Source: Streptomyces sp. NBC_00820 (GTDB lineage: Bacteria; Actinomycetota; Actinomycetes; Streptomycetales; Streptomycetaceae). From it: a DNA stretch of 64,000 bases. Under the pieces are notes generated by a model, which made no database searches, had not been told where the DNA came from, and saw nothing but the letters and a program-made list of their open reading frames with translations. The stretch is from the NCBI RefSeq assembly GCF_036347055.1, contig NZ_CP108882.1:6870001-6934000 (forward strand). Reading direction: 5' to 3'. This document shows, piece by piece, positions 43,184 through 52,406 of the stretch; position 1 is the first letter of the stretch, and each line of letters starts with the position of its first letter. The translations under genes and the position numbers were made by a program.

Positions 43184-43759
43184 ATGAGCTACGAGCCCGC
43201 CCGGCCGGTCCGGGGCCTGCTGCTCACTCCCGAGGACAAGGAAGCCCCCGCCCGGATATCCCGGCTGCGCCGGATGGGGCTGGGGGACTGGCCCGAACCC
43301 GCCCTGGACGACTTCGCGGACCAGCTCGCCCGGCTCACCGGGGCGCCGTACGCCATGGTCAACTTCGTGGGCCAGGACCACCAGTTCTTCGCGGGTCTCA
43401 GCACCCCGCCGGCCGCGCCGGTGGTCCGGGAGGACGGCAGCAGGCCCGAGATCGGCCGCACGCTGCCGCGTGGCCATGGCTTCTGCCTCCATGTGGTGGT
43501 CCGCCGTAAGGCCCTGGTGCTGGAGGACGTCCGCGACTACCCCCGCTTCGCCGGCAACCCGGTCGTCGACGACTACGGCATCCGCTCCTATCTCGGTGCC
43601 CCGCTGACCGACGGCTCGGGCATGGTGCTCGGCACCGTGTGCGCCGCGGACACAGCGCCCCGGGCCTGGGGCAGGTCCGGGCTGGACACCATCAAGGCAC
43701 TCGCCGCCGATCTCGCCGTACGCATCCAGCGGGCCGCCGACGACGGGCTGCCCGTCTGA
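43184..43759 (+). CDS. GAF-domain protein, conservon-associated
   Basis: A 191-residue protein that is essentially one GAF domain (about residues 40-185): LARLTGAPYAMVNFVGQDHQFF, then GFCLHVVVRRKALVLEDV and IRSYLGAPLTDGSGMVLGTVC. The last segment is the usual GAF core. It could bind a small ligand or a heme. It follows cvnD by 124 bp in the same direction and is probably part of the conservon operon. Confidence 0.86.
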   Translation: MSYEPARPVRGLLLTPEDKEAPARISRLRRMGLGDWPEPALDDFADQLARLTGAPYAMVNFVGQDHQFFAGLSTPPAAPVVREDGSRPEIGRTLPRGHGFCLHVVVRRKALVLEDVRDYPRFAGNPVVDDYGIRSYLGAPLTDGSGMVLGTVCAADTAPRAWGRSGLDTIKALAADLAVRIQRAADDGLPV

Positions 43760-43897
43760 GCCGCCGCGCCCGCCGGGCGGGGAGCTCCCGTGCGAGGAAA
43801 CCCGCAGGCGGGAGGCGCGCGGCGGACGTGAAGGAAACCTGAGGCGCCGGTTAAGAAAAGATCGATGGACCCCGGCCCGCACATACGGCAGATTGCA

Positions 43898-43911
43898 GGG
43901 TGATTTCACCC
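43898..43911. promoter_or_regulatory. Small dyad upstream of tdh
   Basis: GGGTGA-TT-TCACCC is a perfect short inverted repeat in the 218-bp gap before tdh. It might be an operator for the tdh-kbl operon; a minor stem in the leader is equally possible. Confidence 0.3.
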
Positions 43912-43977
43912 CTCTGACCCGGTGCGGGCGCCTTCGGCATGCCCGCGGCCGGGACCTCACCCCACAGGAGCCGTGCG

Positions 43978-45006
43978 TTGAAGGCGCTGGTCAAGGACAA
44001 GGCGGAGCCCGGGCTCTGGCTCACGGACGTACCGGAGCCGGCCATCGGTGCCGGTGACGTACTGATCAAGGTCATGCGGACCGGTATCTGCGGCACCGAC
44101 CTGCACATCCGCGCCTGGGACGGCTGGGCCCAGCAGGCCATCCGCACCCCGCTCGTGCTCGGACACGAGTTCGTGGGCCAGGTCGTGGAGACCGGCCGCG
44201 ACGTCACCGACATCAGCGTCGGCGACCGGGTCAGTGGCGAGGGCCACCTGGTGTGCGGCAAGTGCCGCAACTGCCTGGCCGGACGCCGCCACCTGTGCCG
44301 GGCCACCGTCGGCCTCGGTGTCGGCCGCGACGGCGCGTTCGCCGAGTACGTCGCGCTGCCCGCGTCGAACGTCTGGGTGCACCGCGTCCCCGTCGACCTC
44401 GACATCGCCGCGATCTTCGACCCGTTCGGCAACGCCGTGCACACCGCGCTGTCCTTCCCGCTGGTCGGCGAGGACGTCCTGATCACCGGCGCGGGCCCGA
44501 TCGGCCTGATGGCCGCCGCCGTGGCCCGGCACGCGGGCGCCCGCAACGTCGTCGTCACCGACGTCAGCGAGGAGCGCCTGGACCTGGCCCGCAAGATCGG
44601 CGCGACCCTCGCCCTGAACGTCTCGCAGACCACGATCGCCGACGGACAGCGCCAACTGGGCCTGCGCGAGGGCTTCGACATCGGCCTGGAGATGTCCGGC
44701 CGCGGCGAGGCCATGCGCGACATGATCGCCAACATGACGCACGGCGGCCGGATCGCCATGCTCGGCCTGCCGGCCCAGGAGTTCCCGGTCGACTGGGCCC
44801 GGGTCGTCACCTCGATGATCACCATCAAGGGCATCTACGGCCGGGAGATGTTCGAGACCTGGTACGCGATGTCGGTGCTGCTGGAGGGCGGACTGGACCT
44901 CGCCCCCGTGATCACCGGCCGGTACGCCTACCAGGACTTCGAGGAGGCCTTCGCCGACGCGGCGAGCGGCACCGGCGGCAAGATCATCCTCGACTGGACC
45001 GTGTAA
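43978..45006 (+). CDS. tdh: L-threonine 3-dehydrogenase
   Basis: A 342-residue zinc-dependent medium-chain dehydrogenase that oxidises L-threonine to 2-amino-3-ketobutyrate. The catalytic zinc site is in GICGTDLHI and LGHEFVGQV, the structural zinc cysteines are [15 protein letters not shown], and the NAD motif is [12 protein letters not shown]. The TTG at 43978 with AGGAG seven bases before it gives exactly the usual length; an upstream ATG at 43939 has no ribosome site. It forms an operon with kbl, 60 bp downstream. Confidence 0.94.
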   Translation: MKALVKDKAEPGLWLTDVPEPAIGAGDVLIKVMRTGICGTDLHIRAWDGWAQQAIRTPLVLGHEFVGQVVETGRDVTDISVGDRVSGEGHLVCGKCRNCLAGRRHLCRATVGLGVGRDGAFAEYVALPASNVWVHRVPVDLDIAAIFDPFGNAVHTALSFPLVGEDVLITGAGPIGLMAAAVARHAGARNVVVTDVSEERLDLARKIGATLALNVSQTTIADGQRQLGLREGFDIGLEMSGRGEAMRDMIANMTHGGRIAMLGLPAQEFPVDWARVVTSMITIKGIYGREMFETWYAMSVLLEGGLDLAPVITGRYAYQDFEEAFADAASGTGGKIILDWTV

Positions 45007-45066
45007 GCGGCACGCAGCCGCACGTCCAACCCCCTTACGCGTCCGCATACTTCAGGAGCCCCCTCC

Positions 45067-46266
<1,200 letters not shown>

Positions 46267-46296
46267 CCAGGGCGGACGCCTTGCGATAATGAGGGC

Positions 46297-47199
46297 ATGA
46301 TCGAAGCGCGGCGGCTCCACATCCTCCGTGCGGTGGCCGACCACCGCACGGTCACGGCGGCGGCCGCCGCGCTGTACCTCACCCCCTCCGCCGTCTCCCA
46401 GCAGCTGACGGCCCTGGAGCAGGAGACCGGCCATCGCCTGGTCGACCGCGGCGCGAAGGGCGTCCGGCTCACCCCGGCCGGCGAGATCCTGCTCAGCCAC
46501 ACCAACGCCGTTCTCGCCCAGCTGGAACGGGCTGAGGCGGAGCTGGCCGCCTACGGCTCGGGGGAGGCCGGCGCGGTCACCGTCGCGGCCTTCGCGACCG
46601 GCATCGCCCAGGTCGTCGCCCCCGCCGTGGCCCGCCTCGCCGCGGCCGCGCCCGGTGTCCGCGTCCGGGTCCAGGACGCGGAGGGCGACGAGAGCCTGTC
46701 GATGGTCCTGGACCGGCAGGTGGACGTGGCGGTCGCCGTCGAGTACCGGGGTGCGCCGCCCGCGGACGACCCCCGCTTCACTTACGTCCCGCTCTACGCC
46801 GAGCCCTTCGACGCGGTCGTATCGGTCGGCCACCGTCTCGCGGACGCCGCCGTGTTCCCCCTCGCCGAACTGTCCAAGGACCCGTGGATCGGCCCCTACC
46901 CCGGCAATCCCTGCCACGACGTGGTCGTCCTCGCCTGCGAGAGCGCCGGGTTCCAGCCCCGCCTCGAGCACTCCTCCGACGACTTCCGCGCCGTGGTCGC
47001 CCTGGCCTCGGCGGGCGCGGGCGTGGCCCTCGTACCCCGCTCGGCCCTGCGCGGCATGGACCTCACGGACGTGGTCGTCCACCCCGTCGGCGGGGTGGCG
47101 CCGACCCGGCGCGTCTTCGCGGCCGTACGCCGGGGAGCGGAGCAGCACCCGCTCATCCGCCCGGTGCTGGAGGCGCTGGGGCGCGCGGCGCGGGCTTAG
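46297..47199 (+). CDS. LysR-family transcriptional regulator
   Basis: A 300-residue LysR protein. The N-terminal winged helix has VTAAAAALYLTPSAVSQQLTAL split by the usual turn, and the effector domain begins near residue 90. It starts 30 bp after kbl in the same direction, so it could be co-transcribed and control threonine catabolism, but LysR regulators usually act on a divergent neighbour and none is present. Confidence 0.88.
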   Translation: MIEARRLHILRAVADHRTVTAAAAALYLTPSAVSQQLTALEQETGHRLVDRGAKGVRLTPAGEILLSHTNAVLAQLERAEAELAAYGSGEAGAVTVAAFATGIAQVVAPAVARLAAAAPGVRVRVQDAEGDESLSMVLDRQVDVAVAVEYRGAPPADDPRFTYVPLYAEPFDAVVSVGHRLADAAVFPLAELSKDPWIGPYPGNPCHDVVVLACESAGFQPRLEHSSDDFRAVVALASAGAGVALVPRSALRGMDLTDVVVHPVGGVAPTRRVFAAVRRGAEQHPLIRPVLEALGRAARA

Positions 47200-47235
47200 G
47201 GAACCGGCCACCGGCCTTCCGCGGTCTGGGCTGTC

Positions 47236-48609
47236 ATGCGTGTGACGATGATCCTCCCGGCCCTGACCGAGGCGACCAGCCCCCTGTTCCGGCCGATCAA
47301 GTACTCGCTCTTCCCGCCCCTCGGCCTCGCGACCCTCGCCGGACACCTCGACCCCGACGACGAGGTCACGCTCCACGACGAGCACGTGGAGCGCCTCGAC
47401 CTGGACTCCCTGGACACCCCCGACCTGCTGGTGATCCAGCCGTACATCACCTCGGCCCGGCGCGGCTACGAGATAGCCGACCACTTCCGTGCCCGGGGTG
47501 CCCACGTAGCCATGGGCGGCCTGCACGTCACCTCGCTCCCCGACGAGGCGGCGGCCCACGCGGACACCGTCTTCACCGGCCCCGGGGAGGACACCTGGCC
47601 GCTGTTCCTGAAGGACTTCCGCGACGGCGTCCCCGCCCGCCGCTACGACTCCAAGTCCCGTACGCTCGCCGGACTCCCGCCCATAAGACGCGACCTGATC
47701 AAGCGTCACCTCTATCTGGTCCCCAACTCGATCGTGGTCACCCGTGGTTGTCCGCACCACTGCGACTTCTGCTACAAGGACGCCTTCTTCGAGGGCGGGA
47801 AGTCGTTCTACACGCAGACCGTCGACGACGCCCTCGCGGAGATAAACCGTCTGCCCGGCCGCCATCTCTACTTCCTCGACGACCACCTGTTCGGCAACCG
47901 CCGCTTCGCGGAAGCCCTGTTCGACGGCATGAAGGGCATGGGGCGGCTGTGGCAGGCGGCGGCGACGGTCGACTCCGTACTGAAACCAGGCCTGTTGGAG
48001 CGCGCCGTGGAAGCGGGGCTGCGCAGCCTCTTCGTCGGCTTCGAGACGGTCAACGACGCGAATCTCGCCGAGCGCCGCAAGAACCAGAACATCGGCACCG
48101 ACTACGCGGCAGCCGTACGACGCCTGCACGAGGCCGGAGTCATGGTCAACGCCAGCTTCGTCTTCGGGCTCGACCAGGACGGCCCCGACGTCTTCGACCG
48201 CACGGTGGCGTGGGCGGTCGAGCAGGGCATCGAGACGGCGACCTTCCACATCATGACGCCCTATCCGTCGACCGGCCTGTGGAAGCAACTGGAGTCCGAG
48301 AACCGCATGGTCCACCGCGACTGGGACCTCTACGACACCCGTCACGTCGTCTACCGGCCCCAGAGGATGACACCGAGTCAGCTGGAGGAAGGCTACTGGC
48401 GGGCCTACCGCGACTTCTACCGCTGGTCCAGCATCTGGCGGGGCTCCGCCGCCCAGCCCGGACCGCACGAGCGGCTCCGGCACCTCGCGTACGCCGGCGC
48501 CTGGAAGAAGTTCGAGCCCGCGTGGGACCTGCTGATCCGCTCGAAGCGCGTGGTGCGGGCCCTGCCCGCGCTGGAGCGCACGCTGGCGGCGTTCGGCGGG
48601 AGGGAGTGA
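47236..48609 (+). CDS. B12-binding domain radical SAM protein
   Basis: A 457-residue protein. The N-terminal cobalamin-binding domain (about residues 1-130) has the PPLGLATLAGHL and MGGLHVTSLPDEA segments. The radical SAM domain carries RGCPHHCDFCYK (CX3CX2C, near residue 172), and the C-terminal extension resembles DUF4070. Such proteins do methylations or rearrangements on unreactive carbons. It stands alone, with no biosynthetic partner genes next to it. Product and substrate are unknown. The LysR gene ends 36 bp upstream. Confidence 0.88.
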   Translation: MRVTMILPALTEATSPLFRPIKYSLFPPLGLATLAGHLDPDDEVTLHDEHVERLDLDSLDTPDLLVIQPYITSARRGYEIADHFRARGAHVAMGGLHVTSLPDEAAAHADTVFTGPGEDTWPLFLKDFRDGVPARRYDSKSRTLAGLPPIRRDLIKRHLYLVPNSIVVTRGCPHHCDFCYKDAFFEGGKSFYTQTVDDALAEINRLPGRHLYFLDDHLFGNRRFAEALFDGMKGMGRLWQAAATVDSVLKPGLLERAVEAGLRSLFVGFETVNDANLAERRKNQNIGTDYAAAVRRLHEAGVMVNASFVFGLDQDGPDVFDRTVAWAVEQGIETATFHIMTPYPSTGLWKQLESENRMVHRDWDLYDTRHVVYRPQRMTPSQLEEGYWRAYRDFYRWSSIWRGSAAQPGPHERLRHLAYAGAWKKFEPAWDLLIRSKRVVRALPALERTLAAFGGRE

Positions 48610-48705
48610 GCTGCCGCGGTGAGTGGTGAGTGGTGAGCGGTGACGGGTGACGGGGTTCCGGGGGAGGGAGACGGGGGGGCAGGGGGGCGAGAGGCGGGGG
48701 CCGGG
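48610..48705. other. G-rich tract with GGTGA repeats
   Basis: The strand reads as repeated GTGAGTG/GGTGA units, then several runs of five to seven G. Such runs could form a G-quadruplex on the plus strand after the radical SAM gene. No coding potential seen. Confidence 0.5.
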
Positions 48706-48709
48706 GTGA

Positions 48710-48732
48710 CTGTCAGTGGCACGGGCTACGGT
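48710..48732 (+). promoter_or_regulatory. RecA-NDp / PafBC-type DNA-damage promoter
   Basis: CTGTCAGTG (48710-48718), exactly eight bases, then TACGGT (48727-48732). This matches the actinobacterial LexA-independent damage promoter consensus TTGTCRGTG-N8-TAnnnT at all but the first base. The ATG starts seven bases after the -10, so the message should be leaderless. Confidence 0.72.
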
Positions 48733-48739
48733 GCGTGGC

Positions 48740-49099
48740 ATGCCGGATGCAGAAGACGTACGCCGTGTCGCCCTGTCCCTCCCGGACACCACGGAGAAGG
48801 TCGCCTGGAACATGCCCACGTTCCGGGTGGCGGGGAAGATGTTCGCCACGCTCCCGGAGGACGAGACCTCCGTCGCCGTGCGCTGCCCGAAGGAGGAGCG
48901 CGAAGAACTGGTGCTGGCCGAGCCCGACAAGTTCTGGATCGCCGACCACGAGGTCCAGTTCGCCTGGGTGAGAGCGAGACTCTCCGCCGTGGACGACGAG
49001 GGCGAGCTGCGCGACATCCTCGCCGACTCCTGGCGCCAGGCGGCCCCGCCCCGTCTGCTGGAGGCCCACCCCGAGGTGGGCCCGCCCGGAAACCGCTGA
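48740..49099 (+). CDS. MmcQ/YjbR family protein
   Basis: A 119-residue YjbR-fold protein: DVRRVALSLPDTTEKVAWNMPTF start motif, then FRVAGKMFATL and FWIADHEVQFAWVRARL. The family is annotated as DNA-binding-like, but no biochemical role is firmly established. ATG 48740 is chosen because a damage-type promoter ends just before it and no ribosome site exists, consistent with leaderless expression. If the promoter is real it belongs to the DNA-damage response. Convergent with the transketolase gene. Confidence 0.85.
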   Translation: MPDAEDVRRVALSLPDTTEKVAWNMPTFRVAGKMFATLPEDETSVAVRCPKEEREELVLAEPDKFWIADHEVQFAWVRARLSAVDDEGELRDILADSWRQAAPPRLLEAHPEVGPPGNR

Positions 49100-49141
49100 A
49101 CCCCGGCGGCAGCCGCGCCCGCCCGCTGCCTCGCGGGACGC

Positions 49142-50062
49142 TCACCTGCCGCCCGCGGCCGCCCGCGCTCCCACGAACGTCCCGATCCGCTCGCGCAGGC
49201 TCCCCGCGTCCAGCCCGTGCGCGGCCACGTGCTCCTCGATCGTCCCGTAGCGCCGCAGCTCGCGGCGCCCGACGCCGAGTCCCAGCACGCGGTGCGGCAC
49301 GTCGGCCAGCGCCTCGCTCGCGGCGGCCGTGGACGTGCCGGCGAGATACGGCTCCACGAGGACGACGTCCGTGCCGGCCGCCTCGGTGGCCCGGCGGAGC
49401 CCGGCCGCGTCGAAGGGCCGTACGGTCGTCGCGTAGAGGACGGTCACGTCCAGACCCTCGGTGGCGTCGAGCACGGCGTCCAGCATCGGACCCACCGCGA
49501 GGACGACACCGGCGCGCCCCTCACGGACCCTGCGGAAGCGCTGCCCGTCCACCGGCCGCCCGAGCCGGTTGGACTGCGCGGAGAGGCGGACGTACACCTT
49601 GTCGTCGCCCGCGGCGACCGCGTGCCGCAGCAGGGTCTCCGCCTCGTCCGGGTGTCCGGGCACATGGACGGTCCAGCCGTCCAGGGTGTCGAGGAGGGCC
49701 ACGTCACCGGGCGCCATGTGCGTGAAGCCGCCGGCCGGCCAGTCGAAGGAGGCGGCCGCGCTGACCAGTACCGCGCCCACGTCCTGGTGTCCCAGGTCCA
49801 GCTTGACCTGCTCGAAGGGACGCTCCACGAGAAAGGAGGCGAAGGTGTGCACGACCGGCCGGAGCCCGGTGAGCGCCAGTCCGGCCGCCGCCCCGACCAG
49901 GAGCTGTTCGCGGATGCCGACGTTGATCACCCGGTCCGGATGCCGGCTCTGTGCCGCGGCGAAGCCGTCCTTGCCGATCTCGGCGAGGACGACCGCGACC
50001 CGCGGATCCTCGTCGAGCAGCCGGGAGACGACGGGGGCGAAACGGTCACGCATGGTGTCCAT
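49142..50062 (-). CDS. Transketolase, C-terminal subunit
   Basis: A 306-residue protein equivalent to the pyrimidine-binding and C-terminal domains of transketolase. RVINVGIREQLLVGAAAGLAL supplies the catalytic Glu that activates thiamine diphosphate. It must pair with the N-terminal subunit encoded upstream. ATG 50062 has GGAAGGAG at a good distance; the frame is open a little further up into a repeat. Which sugar phosphate it serves is unclear; split transketolases often sit in specialised pathways. Confidence 0.88.
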   Translation of the reverse strand: MDTMRDRFAPVVSRLLDEDPRVAVVLAEIGKDGFAAAQSRHPDRVINVGIREQLLVGAAAGLALTGLRPVVHTFASFLVERPFEQVKLDLGHQDVGAVLVSAAASFDWPAGGFTHMAPGDVALLDTLDGWTVHVPGHPDEAETLLRHAVAAGDDKVYVRLSAQSNRLGRPVDGQRFRRVREGRAGVVLAVGPMLDAVLDATEGLDVTVLYATTVRPFDAAGLRRATEAAGTDVVLVEPYLAGTSTAAASEALADVPHRVLGLGVGRRELRRYGTIEEHVAAHGLDAGSLRERIGTFVGARAAAGGR

Positions 50063-50076
50063 GAGAGGGGCTCCTT

Positions 50077-50121
50077 CCACTGGTGCCACTGGTGCCATTG
50101 ATTCCGCTGATTCCACTGGTC
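50077..50121. repeat. Five 9-bp repeats between the two transketolase genes
   Basis: Units CCACTGGTG, CCACTGGTG, CCATTGATT, CCGCTGATT and CCACTGGTC follow without gaps. On the minus strand they would read as a Thr/Ile-Ser/Asn-Gly repeat if translated. They occupy half of the 95-bp spacer. Confidence 0.8.
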
Positions 50122-50157
50122 TTCGGGAAGCGCGCCGCCGTGAGGGCGGGCGCGAGG

Positions 50158-50889
50158 TCAGACGGCGTACTTCGGCTCGACCCGGGCGACGACGACGTGC
50201 GGGCGCCCCGGATGCGGTGCGGTGAACGCGGCGTGCAGAGCCGCGTGATCACGCCCGTCCACCGTCACCGCGGACCAGCCCGCGGCCTCGAACCGGGCCG
50301 CGATGCCACCGGGCAGGGCGTGGCTCGCGGAGGCGTTGTCCACGACGACCGCGTGCAGCCGGTCGAGCCCCGAGGCCCCGGCGAAGGCGATCGCCTCGTG
50401 GTTGCTGCCCTCGTCCAGCTCGGCGTCCCCGGTCAGCACCCACACGGCCGGATCGCCCAGCCCCTGCGCCCGCAGACCCAGCGCGGTGCCCACCGCGATC
50501 GGCAGCCCGTGTCCGAGCGATCCGCTGCCGATCTCGGCCCCCGGCACCAGCACCCGGTCCGGATGATGGCCGAGCGGGGAGTCGTACGCCCCGAACCCCG
50601 CCAGCCAGTCCAGCGGCACGAAACCCTTCGCGGCGAGGACGGCGTAGTACGCCATCGGCCCGTGCCCCTTGCTCAGCAGGAACCGGTCCCGGGCCGGGTC
50701 GTCCGCGCGCTCCGGCGTGACCCGGAGCACACGGTCGTAAAGCACCCACAGCACGTCGAGGGTGGAGGTGGCCGCCGGGCCGTGCTTCTCGTCCCCGGTC
50801 ATGAGCGCCATCAGCCGGGGCAGGTCGTCGTAGCCGTGGGTCCCGCCGGCCGGGCCGTACGCACGGCTGTCTTCCGCTGTGATCGTCAT
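50158..50889 (-). CDS. Transketolase, N-terminal (thiamine-diphosphate-binding) subunit
   Basis: A 243-residue protein equivalent to the PP-binding domain. The thiamine-diphosphate/Mg motif is TGDAELDEGSNHEA, and SKGHGPMAYY and GSLGHGLPIAVGTAL are conserved transketolase segments. ATG 50889 is preferred over 50901 because the latter lies inside the apparent -10 box, while 50889 falls at the expected transcription start, implying a leaderless message. Forms an operon with the C-terminal subunit. Confidence 0.88.
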   Translation of the reverse strand: MTITAEDSRAYGPAGGTHGYDDLPRLMALMTGDEKHGPAATSTLDVLWVLYDRVLRVTPERADDPARDRFLLSKGHGPMAYYAVLAAKGFVPLDWLAGFGAYDSPLGHHPDRVLVPGAEIGSGSLGHGLPIAVGTALGLRAQGLGDPAVWVLTGDAELDEGSNHEAIAFAGASGLDRLHAVVVDNASASHALPGGIAARFEAAGWSAVTVDGRDHAALHAAFTAPHPGRPHVVVARVEPKYAV

Positions 50890-50896
50890 GTCGGCG

Positions 50897-50927
50897 ATCA
50901 TGCAACCTCAACCAAACTTGAGGTCAA
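50897..50927 (-). promoter_or_regulatory. MerR/SoxR-type promoter of the transketolase operon
   Basis: On the minus strand TTGACC (50927-50922), a 19-bp spacer and CATGAT (50902-50897) enclose the dyad ACCTCAA-N6-TTGAGGT (50905-50924). An over-long 19-bp spacer with a central dyad is the hallmark of MerR-family activation, and the CCTCAA/TTGAGG arms match the SoxR box arms. No MerR gene is adjacent. Confidence 0.65.
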
Positions 50928-51015
50928 CCCCCCGAGCGGGTGCGCGACCACCGACCCGAGTGCGGTATTGTTTCCCTGCACGTTGCGACCGGGGAAACCC
51001 CAGGTCAGACGGCAA

Positions 51016-51090
<75 letters not shown>

Positions 51091-51105
51091 TCGTGAGAGT
51101 CGCAG

Positions 51106-51145
51106 TTCAGGGGCCGCTTCGGAGAAATCCGAGGCGGCCCCTGAA
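51106..51145 (+). terminator. Intrinsic terminator after tRNA-Pro
   Basis: An 18-bp stem with one G-U pair and a GAAA loop: TTCAGGGGCCGC (51106-51117) pairs with 51134-51145, and TCGGA with TCCGA. TTTT follows within six bases. One of the strongest hairpins in the window. Confidence 0.85.
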
Positions 51146-51351
51146 CCGTTTTCGGGGACCGGTTGGGGACCAACTGCCTTGACCGTGCCAGTGGGCGACG
51201 GCGATCGGGTGCGGAAGGGATCGCGGGGCGCGTCGTCCCAGTGAGCGGCATCGCGCAGTGCGGCGGTGGAGGTGGCCGGCTCCCGTAGATCGAACGGGCA
51301 CGAGCCGGCAGGCCAGGTGGAATGTTCCACTGGAGGATTAAGCTCAGCTTC

Positions 51352-52242
51352 ATGCTTGATGTGCGTCGTCTGACGGTTCTGCGCGCCGTGGTGACCAGCG
51401 GCTCGGTGACCGCCGCGGCGGCCCATCTCGGCTATACGCCTTCAGCCATCAGTCAGCAGGTGGCGGCCCTGGAGAAGCAGGCGGGTGTGGCACTGCTCGA
51501 ACGGGTCGGCCGGGGGGTGCGGCCGACGGCGGCCGGGCAGTTGCTCGCTGAGCACGCCGCCGTTATCGGCGGGCAGGTCGCCGCGGCGGAGACAGCGCTG
51601 GCCGACCTTCGGGAGGGTCGTACGGGCCGGTTGGCGATTCGGTACTTCACCACGGTCGGCTCTTCCGTGGTGGCGCCGGCACTCGCCCGCCTGCGGGAGG
51701 AGTTCCCGGGAGTGCGCATCGATCTGAGGATGAACGATCCCGACGACCCGCTGTCAGAGGTGACGCAGGGGCATGCCGACCTGGCCATCGTGATCAGCCC
51801 GCACGGCCGGACGTATGACGGCGTGTGCCTGGTGCACCTGCTCGACGACGCGTACCGCGTCGTCCTGCCGAAGGGGCACAGACTCGAGTCGAAGCGGGTC
51901 ATCGATCTCGGCGATCTCGCCGACGAGTCGTGGGTGGGCAGTGAGCTGTCCGGCGCGTGCCTCGACACGGTGATCGATGCCTGTGCGGCCGCGGGTTTCA
52001 GCCCCGACTTCGTCGTGGAGAGCGGGGATTACGCCACCGCGCAGGGGTTCGTCGCCGCCGGGCTCGGTGTGAGCCTGGTCCCGAACATGGGGCTGCTCAG
52101 TCATCATCCCGGTGTCATGGTGCGGAAGGTGCGCAATCCCGAGCCGGTCCGAGCCATCCACGCGGCGGTACGGGAGGCATCACTTGGTCAGTTGGCCATG
52201 CAGGGGCTCATCCGCGCCCTCAAGGCCGCAGCGGCACGCTGA
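51352..52242 (+). CDS. LysR-family transcriptional regulator (island)
   Basis: A 296-residue LysR protein with VTAAAAHLGYTPSAISQQV as helix-turn-helix and an effector domain that starts near residue 88. ATG 51352 has GGAGGA 14 bases upstream. A dyad GTGGAA-TG-TTCCAC (51317-51330) just before it may be its operator. It reads toward an EamA exporter and a peptidase set in the same direction, which it probably controls. Confidence 0.88.
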   Translation: MLDVRRLTVLRAVVTSGSVTAAAAHLGYTPSAISQQVAALEKQAGVALLERVGRGVRPTAAGQLLAEHAAVIGGQVAAAETALADLREGRTGRLAIRYFTTVGSSVVAPALARLREEFPGVRIDLRMNDPDDPLSEVTQGHADLAIVISPHGRTYDGVCLVHLLDDAYRVVLPKGHRLESKRVIDLGDLADESWVGSELSGACLDTVIDACAAAGFSPDFVVESGDYATAQGFVAAGLGVSLVPNMGLLSHHPGVMVRKVRNPEPVRAIHAAVREASLGQLAMQGLIRALKAAAAR

Positions 52243-52406
52243 GTTTCCTCTGACGAGGTGACGCCCTCAATGCGTCGGGTGCACCTCGACGCCCGCCCGC
52301 CCCGTTTCACGATGTAGCCGGCCTTAATGCGGGTGTAGTTCTTTTCACTTGTCCTTCCAGGTTGATGCGAGCACCGTTTCACGCATCGACCGAACAAGGA
52401 GCAAGT

